This document shows, in pieces, positions 1 to 8,979 of a stretch of DNA of 64,000 nucleotides. A program made the position numbers and the translations under genes. Under the pieces are notes generated by a model. It saw nothing but the letters and a program-made list of their open reading frames with translations, ran no database searches and was not told where the DNA came from. The stretch lies in assembly GCA_016946835.1 (NCBI GenBank), contig JACVTC010000002.1, positions 869,501-933,500 of the forward strand. The letters are read 5' to 3'. Positions within the stretch are counted from its first letter, which is position 1. Every line of letters begins with the position of its first letter. Source of the DNA: Neocallimastix lanati (nom. inval.) (lineage: Eukaryota; Neocallimastigomycota; Neocallimastigomycetes; Neocallimastigales; Neocallimastigaceae).

Positions 1-449
1 TATTAATTATGAGAATAATTGTCATAATTGAAATTAAAATAATTATCACATAACAAAAAATTTATAAATTAATTATGAAATTCAGTAATTAAAATTTAAA
101 ATATTTTATTAAAATTTTTATTTTAATAATTTTTTAATAAATAATAATTTATTAAGATGAATACTAAGAATTAATTCTATCATTATAGGTAATTAACTTT
201 GGCTAATAATCTTAACCAAAATTATAAAAAGTTTGAATTTCAACTCCTTTTTTTTTTATGCCTAACTTTAAAATAGTAATTGACAATATAATGAGTACAT
301 TTAATCTTAATGCATATATGTATGTATATTAACTATATAAAATATAATAATAAAATAATATTGATAAAAACCTTTCAATAACCTTATAATTATTAATAAA
401 AGAAAGACTTATAATCTTAATAAAATTTCTAATACCGCAACTAATTAAT
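1..449. other. AT-rich sequence without a recognisable gene
   Basis: Almost entirely A and T with short homopolymers. I see no open frame with recognisable motifs. It lies beyond the last readable codons of the RPB2-like pseudogene on the minus strand. Confidence 0.6.
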
Positions 450-1797
450 TATATAATTATTATCATTATTTTTATTTTCAGAGTTACTTTGGCTATTACC
501 ATTAACATTTTCATTTGAACTACCATTACTATTATCGTTATCTTTTTTATCTTGATTTATAGCATCATATATTTCATTATGCTTGTATAAAAAAGGCTCT
601 AAAATTTTTTTTGTCAATAGTAAAATCTGGTGTTACTAATACAGATAATCCAAAATATTTTACAAAGCCTACATCTTTGTTCAGGAGTTTCAAATGGACA
701 AAAATAACCGTAATCATAAGACAGACGAAGTTGAGAATTATCGTTCTCTGGTGTTGATGGGAATTTGAACTCTTCATAAATGGGAAAGTTTATCATAGTA
801 AGAACGCTTACTTAACGTATGCACAGAAATAGCTTCATATTCTCCGGAAATAAGAACGAACTTTTCCAGATTTTTACATTTGCGTACAATTTTATATTTA
901 AATTTTTAATGAACTTATCCAGTGATAATTTTTTATTTTCCAAAGTAAAATATTTTTTGATACGATATAAGGAATAAGGAAAGGTATCAATACCACTATT
1001 ATAATATTGATCATTTCCTTCATTATGGAATAAAAATCTTGCCATTGCCGATATAAGTATAGAATTTAGTAGTTTTATCATCATATGACGAATCGTTTGA
1101 TGATGACTCATTACAATGTAAGTAGTCTGGAGTAAAGTAACTATCGATCATTCTATCGACCATGGATAATATTTCATTATGACTTTCAGAACAACGATCT
1201 ATTATAGAATGTAAATGTTTCTTCAGGAAAGGCATTCGGAATAATAATATTTATACCTTTAGGTAAATTTTCATCAATCACTACCGATAGGATTATATTT
1301 TTAATTTCATCCAAGGAAAGCAAAGGATTCAAATAATGGAGAATATACATCAATGATATATTTTGTCTTTCATGTGACTTAATTCCTTTTATACGTAACT
1401 CTTGGAAAAATAACGAATAATAAACTCCAATATCTATTAAGCTATATTTTTTCATATTAATTTTTTTTCTCGACTTTTATTTGAAAATCTATAATGTATA
1501 TCAATATTGGTGTATTCATTGTTTAAATCCACATAATTTTCATTCCCTAAATTATGGTATTCTAATTTACCCTTTTCATTTTTTCTTTTACTTCTTGTAG
1601 ATTGTTTTTAGCATAATCTTTTTGAAATATACAATGTATTTATAATCGGTAAACATCTCCAGAGATTGAAATTTTCCTTTTTCATTACATTTCTTATACA
1701 CAAAAAAAGGTGTACTAAATATTTCTTGTGAAATAATCACTTTTTCAATTTCATCCACAGCGAATACTCCGTCGATTGGTGCTGGTATTTTAATTTC
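450..1797 (-). pseudogene. RPB2-like RNA polymerase subunit pseudogene, central part (probably giant-virus derived)
   Basis: Second-largest subunit of a multisubunit DNA-dependent RNA polymerase, in several broken frames. Next to the retrotransposon junction (about 1700-1797) is a stretch with IDGVFAVDEIEKVIISQE, which matches the GYFII-G-EKVIIAQE block conserved in RPB2 proteins. Further along (about 610-790) are SQLRLSYDYGYFCPFETPE and, in a neighbouring frame, VGFVKYFGLSVLVT. These correspond to the RPB2 block H-P-S-x-x-G-x-CP-ETPEG followed by G-x-VKNLAL. Between them the frame changes several times and carries stops, and the C-terminal half of a normal RPB2 (metal-binding and clamp regions) is absent, so it cannot be functional. 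The N-terminus lies at 8764-8920, separated by the inserted retrotransposon. The divergence from cellular RPB2 and the neighbouring glycosylase and capping enzyme point to a nucleocytoplasmic large DNA virus; a linear plasmid origin is the alternative. The family call is fairly sure, the viral origin less so. Confidence 0.72.
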
Positions 1798-1802
1798 ATA
1801 AT

Positions 1803-2426
1803 TGTAATGAATCCGTCAATAAAAAAAACAGATTATAACAATAAAAAAAACACTACAATTTAAACAAATAAAATTAAAGTAATTTCTTTTATTAATAAAT
1901 TCTTTTATTAATTATAAACTTCTTTTATGTTATTAACTGTAAAATAGTTAATAACTAATACATCGATTAAATTAAGAAAAATTACATGAATTTATATTTT
2001 TTCTTATTACAATATTAATATATGATGTTATTTAATAATATATATAAAACTATTTATTTATAAACAAAAGATTTTTTAATTAATAATTTTTTATTATTTA
2101 TTAATTTACTAAAACTAAAATTAATTTTTTAAACTCTTTATTTTATTTATTATTTTAATACTTATAATAATTTTAATTATATATTTAATATTGAAAAACT
2201 ATTTTTATAAATATTAACTATTTAAGATTATTCCTAAATTAATATTTAACTATTTAAAACTAAACTAAATTAACTAAACTAATTAAAAAATATTTTCAAT
2301 TAAAAAAATAATTAAATTTTATTTCAATAAATTTTATATTAAAAAAATAATTCATATACATTAAATAAATTAATTGTACGAAAAATTAAGCTATTTAATG
2401 TATTAAAGATTTATTAAATCTTTACA
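1803..2426 (-). repeat. 3' LTR of element 1
   Basis: 624-bp long terminal repeat, matching 8135-8758 as far as read. On the plus strand it starts TGTAATGA and ends CTTTACA, so it has the canonical TG...CA ends. It carries the same TATAAAT and GTATTAGTTAT signals (minus-strand sense) as the 5' LTR. Confidence 0.95.
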
Positions 2427-2440
2427 ATCTCGCCCTTTAA
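2427..2440 (-). other. Polypurine tract of element 1
   Basis: In element sense the bases next to the 3' LTR read TTAAAGGGCGAGAT, a purine-rich run directly upstream of the LTR. This is the usual position of the plus-strand DNA primer in LTR retrotransposons. It overlaps the end of the integrase frame. Confidence 0.7.
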
Positions 2441-3963
2441 GTCGAGCTCCTGCGAGACATAGGATTTAGTCCATTTGCTGGTAGATCAATTACAAATGGT
2501 TGATATCTATGTCTAACATAGATTTCATTATCACTCAAAGTATTTTCTTCTATGTTTGTCCTATTCTTTTTGGTTCGACGATAATATTCCTGAATCAATT
2601 GTTTATCATAAATTTGATCTTCATCAATCCAAGTATCCTCATCAGAATCAAGTCCTTTCCAAGATACAAGAAAACGATTCTTTCCTCTATATTTTCTCAT
2701 ATTAACAATCTTTTCTGGAACTTTATCAAAAGTGTCAGTGGTCAAATTAATATTCTTTCTTTTTCTTTTATTTCTGTTTTCGAATTCATTTTTATGATAA
2801 GGTTCAAGTAATGATACGTGAAAAACAGGATGACAACGCATATTACTTGGGAGTTTAAGTTTATAAGCAAGTGAACTAATTTTCTCAACAATTTCAAAAG
2901 GACCAAGCATTTGATTAGCAAGTTTTTTCTTAACATTTTTAGTAGTACTTCCTTTAAGTAACCAAACTTTGTTACCAACTTGGAAATCAGGTGAGGGTAA
3001 TCTTCTTTGATCCGCATATTTTTTGTAAGTTTCTTTAGCTTTATCTAAGTTTTCTTTCAGAAATTTAATATTTTCGTTAATATCTTTAACTCTTTGATCA
3101 GCTCTATGAGGTCTTTCATTAGATGGAATTTCTAGACTAAATCTAGGATTGAATCCATAGTTAGCAAAAAATGGGGATTGATTGATTGATTGTTGTAAAG
3201 TATTGTTATAAGCGAATTCAGCAAAAGGTAATAAATCAACCCAATTTGTTTGTCGTTCATTTATATAACAACGAAGATATTGTTCCAATATCGCGTTCAC
3301 CCTCTCTGTTTGACCATCAGTCTGCGGATGGTTTGAAGTTGAAAACGAATGCTTAATACAAAGTAAGTCACATAATCTATTCCAAAATTCAGAGGTGAAT
3401 TGGGTACCTCTATCAGAAATAATGGAATCAGGGAAACCATGCAATTTAAAAATTGAATTAATAAAAGCATCAGCGGCAATTGAAGTAGTAGGAAGACAAG
3501 GAAGGGGGATAAAATGAGCCATCTTTGTTAAACGATCAACAACCACCATAATAGTAGTCATATCTTTGGATTTTGGCAATTCAACAATGAAATCCATTGA
3601 AATATCAGCCCAAGCTCTATTTGGTGTGGATAATGGGGATAACAAACCATACGGCTTATGCCTTGGAACTTTAGCACGACAACAAGTTTCACAAGACTTA
3701 ATAAATTTCTTAACATCATGTCGTAACTTTGGCCACCAAAAGTTTCTGTAAATTAAATCCGAAGTTTTATTTACACCAAAGTGACCAGCTGTTACCGAAT
3801 CATGGTGCATTTCTAGAATTCTTGTACGAATATTTTCCGGAACATAGATTAAATCATCATAGAGAAGAAATCCTTCATCATCAATTACACATTTATCAAT
3901 ATTTCTAATAGGAGCAGTATCTTTATTATTACTAGAAAGAAAAGTTTTAATTTTGTTATACAA
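2437..3963 (-). CDS. Integrase with chromodomain (element 1)
   Basis: DDE integrase that inserts the element's cDNA into chromosomes. Near the start is the HHCC zinc domain (H-H in HHDSVTAGHFG, then C-E-T-C at about residues 90-95). The catalytic core has D in SMDFIVELP, D in ISDRGTQFTSEF and E in DGQTERVN; the last two acids are exactly 35 residues apart. The C-terminus (about 410-460) has FLVSWKGLDSDEDTWIDED, a chromodomain that in chromoviruses steers integration to marked chromatin. The frame continues upstream of its first ATG to about 4062 (residues such as YYPQTVSCRVINC), so this is not a separate gene. It is the 3' part of pol, separated from RT/RNase H by a one-base frameshift at the A-run 4059-4063. 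Confidence 0.93.
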   Translation of the reverse strand: MYNKIKTFLSSNNKDTAPIRNIDKCVIDDEGFLLYDDLIYVPENIRTRILEMHHDSVTAGHFGVNKTSDLIYRNFWWPKLRHDVKKFIKSCETCCRAKVPRHKPYGLLSPLSTPNRAWADISMDFIVELPKSKDMTTIMVVVDRLTKMAHFIPLPCLPTTSIAADAFINSIFKLHGFPDSIISDRGTQFTSEFWNRLCDLLCIKHSFSTSNHPQTDGQTERVNAILEQYLRCYINERQTNWVDLLPFAEFAYNNTLQQSINQSPFFANYGFNPRFSLEIPSNERPHRADQRVKDINENIKFLKENLDKAKETYKKYADQRRLPSPDFQVGNKVWLLKGSTTKNVKKKLANQMLGPFEIVEKISSLAYKLKLPSNMRCHPVFHVSLLEPYHKNEFENRNKRKRKNINLTTDTFDKVPEKIVNMRKYRGKNRFLVSWKGLDSDEDTWIDEDQIYDKQLIQEYYRRTKKNRTNIEENTLSDNEIYVRHRYQPFVIDLPANGLNPMSRRSST

Positions 3964-3983
3964 TTCATCATCTTTAAGTGAAT

Positions 3984-5825
3984 TTAAAATTGAATTACAT
4001 AAGCAATCATCAGAAGCATTACAGTTAATAACACGACAAGAAACAGTCTGAGGGTAATAAAAAGATGATCACTTCTTCTAGATAAGATATCAGGTTTTCC
4101 AGACTTCTTACCAGCACGATAAACTAAATTAAAATCGAAACGAGAGAGAAATTCATACCAATGGATTTGACGTTGCGAGAGCATTTCAGGCTTTCTAGGA
4201 AAAGTCAAATTTTTATGATCGGTATAAATTGTAAAAGGATGACGAGCACCTTCTAAATAGTGACGCCATTCCTCAAGAGCAACTTTAATTGCTAGAAGTT
4301 CTTTATCGTAGATTGGATAATTCTTTTCTGATTTGGTTAAGCTAGATGAGATATAAGCTATTGGGTGTAGTTGACCATCGTATTCCTGAGAAAGAATCGC
4401 ACCAACAGCAAAATTAGAAGCATCAGTTTCAACAACAGAAGGCTTATTACTATCAGGGTTTCTCAAAATAGGAGCAGATGTGAACAACTCTTTTAATTTA
4501 TCAAATGCCTTCTGTTGATCAGGACCCCAGTTAAAGGATACATTTTTTCTTGTAAGTTTATGCAAAGAACGGGCGATTTTAGCAAAATCTTTAATAAAAA
4601 TCCTATAATAATTGCATAAACCAATAAAAGATTGAACTTCCTTAACTGTGGTTGGAACAGGCCAATCAAGAATGGCTTTAATTTTATTGGGATCAACCTT
4701 TAAACCATCTTTCGATAAAATATAACCAAGAAAAGCAGTTTCAGAGACATCAAACTCACATTTTTCGAGTTTGACATATAAATTATTTTCTAATAGTTTC
4801 TTTAAAACTTTCTTGACATGAATATGATGTTCTTCTAAACTTTTTGAATGAATTAAAATATCATCAATATACGAAATAACAAAATCATCTAAGTAATCAC
4901 TAAGAACATCATTTATAAAATGCTGAAAGGTTGCAGGGGCATTTTTTAACCCAAAAGGCATAACCAAATATTCAAAATGTCCATAACGAGTACGAAATGC
5001 TGTCTTATACTCATCACCTTCTTTTATTCTTACTAAGTTATAAGCAGATTTTAAATCCAACTTAGTAAAGAATTTTGCACCTTTAACTCTATCTAGTAAT
5101 TCACTAATTAAAGGAAGAGGATAGGAATTACGGATGGTCATCTCATTTAACTTTCTATAGTCAACACATAATCTCAATGAACCATCCTTCTTTTTAACAA
5201 ACAATATAGGTGCTCCAGCAGGAGATGTCGATTTCCTAATGAAACCTTTTTCTAAATTTTCTTTGATATACTTCTTCAATTCGTCTCTTTCTACTTCTGT
5301 TAAAGGATAAATAGGACCATAAAATAAATATGAATTATCCTTTAATCTTATTTCACAATCATACTCACGATGTGGAGGGAGTATGTCGCAATTTCTTTCA
5401 TTGAATACTTCTGTATAATTTTTATAAATAGGAGGTATTCCTATAATTTTTTGATTTAATTTATTTTCGAAATTACTAATTTTTAAACAATTACAGATAC
5501 AACACAAATTTTTTACAGAACACTTTTTAGAAATATACTTTTTACTTTCATCTTTATTTAAATTATCATTATGATTACAATTTTTTGTTACATTATTACA
5601 TAAAACATCAATTTTACAAATTTTATTTAATTCATCTAAATTAATATTATTACTATCACTAAATTCATAAATTTCATCATCATTATCAAACATAAAACTA
5701 TCATTTACATCACTATCATAATTAATTATACAAAAATTTTTTAAACCATTAAGTTCTTCATTTTCACTACAAGTTTTAATACGAGTACGACGACCTCTAA
5801 TCGTAATTTCTTCATCAGAATTCAT
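3984..5825 (-). CDS. Reverse transcriptase / RNase H part of pol (element 1)
   Basis: RNA-dependent DNA polymerase plus RNase H. Motifs in order: LFVKKKDGSLRLCVDYRKLN, PFGLKNAPATFQ, catalytic SYIDDILIHSKS (YIDD box), the thumb region FLGYILSKDGLKVDP, then RNase H with ETDASNFAVGAILSQ, a conserved glutamate in YDKELLAI, and YTDHKNL. The ATG at 5823-5825 (MNSDEE) is in the same frame as gag, whose stop codon lies 14 codons upstream with open sequence between. Either the stop is read through, or translation restarts here, or the stop is a mutation. At the 3' end the frame runs out (residues after RRSDHLF are out of frame) because one base appears to be missing from the poly-A run at 4059-4063. 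Confidence 0.93.
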   Translation of the reverse strand: MNSDEEITIRGRRTRIKTCSENEELNGLKNFCIINYDSDVNDSFMFDNDDEIYEFSDSNNINLDELNKICKIDVLCNNVTKNCNHNDNLNKDESKKYISKKCSVKNLCCICNCLKISNFENKLNQKIIGIPPIYKNYTEVFNERNCDILPPHREYDCEIRLKDNSYLFYGPIYPLTEVERDELKKYIKENLEKGFIRKSTSPAGAPILFVKKKDGSLRLCVDYRKLNEMTIRNSYPLPLISELLDRVKGAKFFTKLDLKSAYNLVRIKEGDEYKTAFRTRYGHFEYLVMPFGLKNAPATFQHFINDVLSDYLDDFVISYIDDILIHSKSLEEHHIHVKKVLKKLLENNLYVKLEKCEFDVSETAFLGYILSKDGLKVDPNKIKAILDWPVPTTVKEVQSFIGLCNYYRIFIKDFAKIARSLHKLTRKNVSFNWGPDQQKAFDKLKELFTSAPILRNPDSNKPSVVETDASNFAVGAILSQEYDGQLHPIAYISSSLTKSEKNYPIYDKELLAIKVALEEWRHYLEGARHPFTIYTDHKNLTFPRKPEMLSQRQIHWYEFLSRFDFNLVYRAGKKSGKPDILSRRSDHLFITLRLFLVVLLTVMLLMIAYVIQF

Positions 5826-5867
5826 ATCAGAGTCAGGTTCAAAGGAATACTTACGCTTAGGATTAAT

Positions 5868-7295
5868 TTATTCCTTTGTTAAGGAAAGTTCTTCATATGG
5901 TTCCTTTCCTTTGGAAGAAATTTTGTTTAACTTCTTTTTATTTTTATTTTTTCTATTTCTTTTTCCTACATTACAGTGTCGAGCACAGTATCCTGAACTG
6001 AAAGAGATTTTCTTTGAATCATGGTAGTTAATAGGGCAATGTTTTTCAATCCATGGGAGTCCTAAAATGATATCTACATCAGGGATACGAAGAGAGTGTA
6101 ATTGAATTATTTCATAATGATTCTTAAAACGAAGAATACATTTCTCGGTGATTTTCTTCACAGTAGATAAACCATAACCCAAACCAGCAACTTTAAAGGA
6201 GTTATCAATATTCATAAGTTTAATGTTGTTTACTCTAGCAAATTCTGGATGTATACAGTTAATATCAGAGCCGGAATCAATGAGAACCTTTGCTTTAACC
6301 TCATCGGATTCATTTGTTTTAATATAAAAATCAAGTATGTTAGTCTTTCCTTTAAAATTTATATTCTCATTTTCAACAATATCCAAAACTTTGTAGATTT
6401 TATCATACTTTTCAACTTTCTTAATTCTCCTAACAGAAGAAGAGGTAGATATAGAAGTGGCAGAAGAAGAGGGATCTTCATTTGGAACTTTATTAATCAT
6501 TTTGAAGTTTTTTGGTTTTATTCTATTTGGACAATTAAATTGCATGTGTCCAGCTTCACCACATTTAAAACATAGTCTCTTCTTTCTTCTTTCTTCAATA
6601 TTTGATTTGTTTTCAATGTAGTTCTTGTTGTGTGATGGGAAATATCTTGTGACTTTTTGACCTTTTTTAATGCGATAAAGATCCACATCCATTGGATCGT
6701 CTTGATTATAATTTCTACGGTCTTGATGAGTTAAGTAATATTCTTGGATGTCGTTTCTCTTGGTAAGGCTTTCTATATTCACAGATTCCCTAAATAGCTG
6801 CTCTAAGTTGTCGGGATTTGGATTTACGAGAGCTAAACGTTCTCTCATCTTGGGATGGAGTCCTTTAATATACATAAAGATTTTTGCGGTCTCATTAAAG
6901 TTCGAGTATTGGCTTATCTTCTGGAATGCAGTGATGTATTCCATAACGTGGCCATACTTGAACTGACGAATATTGTTAAATTTCCCATTAGCGACAGCAG
7001 CATCAACGTCAGGGTCGCCAAAGTTTCTTCGTAGTTCATTAATGAAGTTCTCATAGTTTCTAAGAACTTCGTTATTATTCCTCCGTAAGCAAGAAGCCCA
7101 GTTAAGTGCTCTTCCAGTAAAATATGAGATAACGAACATGACCTTCCTTCTATCATCGGGGAACCTTCGTGGATTTGCCTCGATAGCTAACTCTATCCTT
7201 GTCAAAAATCCATCGAGGTCCTTCGTAGCTCCCGAGAATAAGGGAGGGTCGTTGATGATCTTCAGTTGAGGAGCTGGATTAAGTTGTTGTTCCAT
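5868..7295 (-). CDS. Gag with zinc knuckle and aspartic protease (element 1)
   Basis: Structural polyprotein of the retrotransposon particle. I place the start at the ATG 7293-7295 (MEQQLNPAPQ); the frame stays open to 7376 but with no upstream ATG. It contains a retrotransposon gag domain (FSGATKDLDGFLTRIELAI through the region around YGHVMEYITAFQKISQY), a CCHC zinc knuckle (CFKCGEAGHMQFNC) and an aspartic protease active site (VLIDSGSDINCIHPEF) with the downstream ILGLPWI motif. It ends in a TAA (5868-5870) that is in frame with the following pol. The protease is therefore encoded within the gag frame, upstream of the stop. Confidence 0.92.
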   Translation of the reverse strand: MEQQLNPAPQLKIINDPPLFSGATKDLDGFLTRIELAIEANPRRFPDDRRKVMFVISYFTGRALNWASCLRRNNNEVLRNYENFINELRRNFGDPDVDAAVANGKFNNIRQFKYGHVMEYITAFQKISQYSNFNETAKIFMYIKGLHPKMRERLALVNPNPDNLEQLFRESVNIESLTKRNDIQEYYLTHQDRRNYNQDDPMDVDLYRIKKGQKVTRYFPSHNKNYIENKSNIEERRKKRLCFKCGEAGHMQFNCPNRIKPKNFKMINKVPNEDPSSSATSISTSSSVRRIKKVEKYDKIYKVLDIVENENINFKGKTNILDFYIKTNESDEVKAKVLIDSGSDINCIHPEFARVNNIKLMNIDNSFKVAGLGYGLSTVKKITEKCILRFKNHYEIIQLHSLRIPDVDIILGLPWIEKHCPINYHDSKKISFSSGYCARHCNVGKRNRKNKNKKKLNKISSKGKEPYEELSLTKE

Positions 7296-7376
7296 TTGAT
7301 CCTCAAGATTTAAATTTTGAAATAGAAGATCCAATTCTTCCAACTTGATTAATTTATTTGTATACTTAGATTTCAA

Positions 7377-7678
7377 CTAATATTTTATTTATTTTCTGAC
7401 CTGCTTATTTATTAAGGTATTTACTTATATAATTTATTTTATTTATTCTAAATTATTTTCGTTCTAGTAATTAATTATTATTATATTAATATTATATTAT
7501 TATTCATAAAGTCGTCAGCACGATATCCAATTGTAATGGTGTGCGACGAGTAAACGAAACAAATATAATATAATATAATAATATTAACTAATATGTTATT
7601 AAAGAGCCACAGTAGAAATAAAACACCTTGAAGATAAAGCGCAAAAGACAACACAGTAACGATAAACACGGTATGGAT
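7377..7678 (-). other. 5' leader of element 1 between tandem repeat and gag
   Basis: AT-rich leader of the retrotransposon transcript, upstream of gag. I see no coding motif in it. Confidence 0.6.
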
Positions 7679-8062
7679 CAAACACAGTAGAAACCAAACA
7701 CAGTAGAAACCAAAAACAGTAGAAACCAAACACAGTAGAAACCAAACACAGTAGAAACCAAACACAGTAGAAACCAAAAACAGTAGAAACCAAAAACAGT
7801 AGAAACCAAAAACAGTAGAAACCAAACACAGTAGAAACCAAACACAGTAGAAACCAAACACAGTAGAAACCAAACACAGTAGAAACCAAACACAGTAGAA
7901 ACCAAAAACAGTAGAAACCAAACACAGTAGAAACCAAAAACAGTAGAAACCAAAAACAGTAGAAACCAAACACAGTAGAAACCAAACACAGTAGAAACCA
8001 AACACAGTAGAAACCAAACACAGTAGAAACCAAACACAGTAGAAACCAAACACAGTAGAAGA
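7679..8062. repeat. 16-bp tandem repeat, about 24 copies, in the 5' leader of element 1
   Basis: A 16-bp unit (CAAACACAGTAGAAAC and the variant with CAAAAACAG) is repeated head to tail about 24 times. Because 16 is not a multiple of 3, all three minus-strand frames read the same repeated peptide and stay open. That produces spurious ORFs of up to about 197 codons. It lies between the primer-binding site and gag, so it belongs to the transcript leader, not to a protein. Confidence 0.93.
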
Positions 8063-8123
8063 ATCCAAACGCAATAGTAGTTTTTTACTTGTTATAACGT
8101 GTTTTTTGTTTAAATCTTAGTGG

Positions 8124-8134
8124 GTATTAGTTAT
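8124..8134 (-). other. Probable self-priming primer-binding site of element 1
   Basis: Directly inside the 5' LTR the element-sense sequence is ATAACTAATAC, 11 bases. It has no TGG, so it does not look like a tRNA-primed site. It is perfectly complementary to GTATTAGTTAT within the LTR (8283-8293, minus sense), which lies about 30 bases downstream of a TATAAAT box. This is the arrangement of the self-primed fission-yeast element Tf1, where the first 11 bases of the mRNA pair with the primer site. Confidence 0.75.
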
Positions 8135-8758
8135 TGTAATGAATCCGTCAATAAAAAAAACAGATTATAACAATAAAAAAAACACTACAATTTAAACAAA
8201 TAAAATTAAAGTAATTTCTTTTATTAATAAATTCTTTTATTAATTATAAACTTCTTTTATGTTATTAACTGTAAAATAGTTAATAACTAATACATCGATT
8301 AAATTAAGAAAAATTACATGAATTTATATTTTTTCTTATTACAATATTAATATATGATGTTATTTAATAATATATATAAAACTATTTATTTATAAACAAA
8401 AGATTTTTTAATTAATAATTTTTTATTATTTATTAATTTACTAAAACTAAAATTAATTTTTTAAACTCTTTATTTTATTTATTATTTTAATACTTATAAT
8501 AATTTTAATTATATATTTAATATTGAAAAACTATTTTTATAAATATTAACTATTTAAGATTATTCCTAAATTAATATTTAACTATTTAAAACTAAACTAA
8601 ATTAACTAAACTAATTAAAAAATATTTTCAATTAAAAAAATAATTAAATTTTATTTCAATAAATTTTATATTAAAAAAATAATTCATATACATTAAATAA
8701 ATTAATTGTACGAAAAATTAAGCTATTTAATGTATTAAAGATTTATTAAATCTTTACA
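8135..8758 (-). repeat. 5' LTR of element 1
   Basis: 624-bp repeat carrying the promoter. In element sense, TATAAAT is at 8328-8322, and the predicted transcript start with GTATTAGTTAT is at 8293. It is followed on the outside by the target duplication ATAAT and then by the N-terminal part of the RPB2-like pseudogene. Confidence 0.95.
8322..8328 (-). promoter_or_regulatory. TATA box of element 1 LTR
   Basis: TATAAAT in element sense, 29-35 bases upstream of the predicted mRNA start at 8293. The spacing fits a TATA-driven start at the self-priming sequence. Confidence 0.6.
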
Positions 8759-8763
8759 ATAAT

Positions 8764-8920
8764 CATCATGAGTTAAGTATATATAGTAGGTCTTTTTCTC
8801 TACCATCAAATGATAATACTCTACCTCTAGAATGGAAAGAGTTAAAGGATTTAATTTAAGTAGCTTTTTCTCTAAAAATACTTTAATTTCATGAAACTTT
8901 TTTATAAATAATTTATCCAT
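8764..8920 (-). pseudogene. RPB2-like pseudogene, N-terminal part
   Basis: Begins at the ATG 8918-8920 (MDKLFIKKFHEIK) and reads openly to the retrotransposon insertion point. The frame resumes on the other side of the element at 1797 toward the EKVIISQE block, so the element interrupted the N-terminal third of the gene. On its own this stretch would not be recognisable; the assignment rests on continuity with 450-1797. Confidence 0.65.
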
Positions 8921-8979
8921 ATTAGCATAGACATTTTATTGATTTATAAATTTTGACAAATTATTATTCTCGCTCGCTC
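8921..8979. promoter_or_regulatory. Short divergent intergenic region between RPB2-like and glycosylase pseudogenes
   Basis: Only 59 bases separate the two divergent start codons (8920 minus, 8980 plus). Such compact spacing is usual in large DNA viruses and not in this AT-rich host sequence. No promoter motif is claimed. Confidence 0.4.

Larger units (their letters stand above)
1798..8763 (-). mobile_element. Complete Ty3-type chromovirus LTR retrotransposon (element 1)
   Basis: Two 624-bp direct repeats (1803-2426 and 8135-8758), identical as far as I can read, both starting TGTAATGA and ending TTTACA, are flanked by the perfect 5-bp target duplication ATAAT (1798-1802 and 8759-8763). Inside, on the minus strand and in order, are a 5' leader with a tandem repeat, gag with zinc knuckle and protease, reverse transcriptase/RNase H, and integrase with a C-terminal chromodomain. 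The order RT-RH-IN is that of Ty3/gypsy (Metaviridae) elements. The near-identical LTRs indicate a recent insertion. It is inserted into the RPB2-like pseudogene: the same minus-strand reading frame is recognisable on both sides. One stop codon separates gag from pol, and one frameshift separates RT from integrase. Confidence 0.95.

Noticed and set aside
7481-8074. Three overlapping minus-strand ORFs of 123-197 codons rich in WFLLCLVSTVFGFYC
   Set aside because: They are products of the 16-bp tandem repeat, which is open in all three frames because its period is not a multiple of three. They lie in the retrotransposon leader.
8735-8920. A 61-codon gene of its own on the minus strand
   Set aside because: Its last codons run into the LTR of element 1, and the frame resumes beyond the element in the RPB2-like sequence, so it is the interrupted N-terminus.
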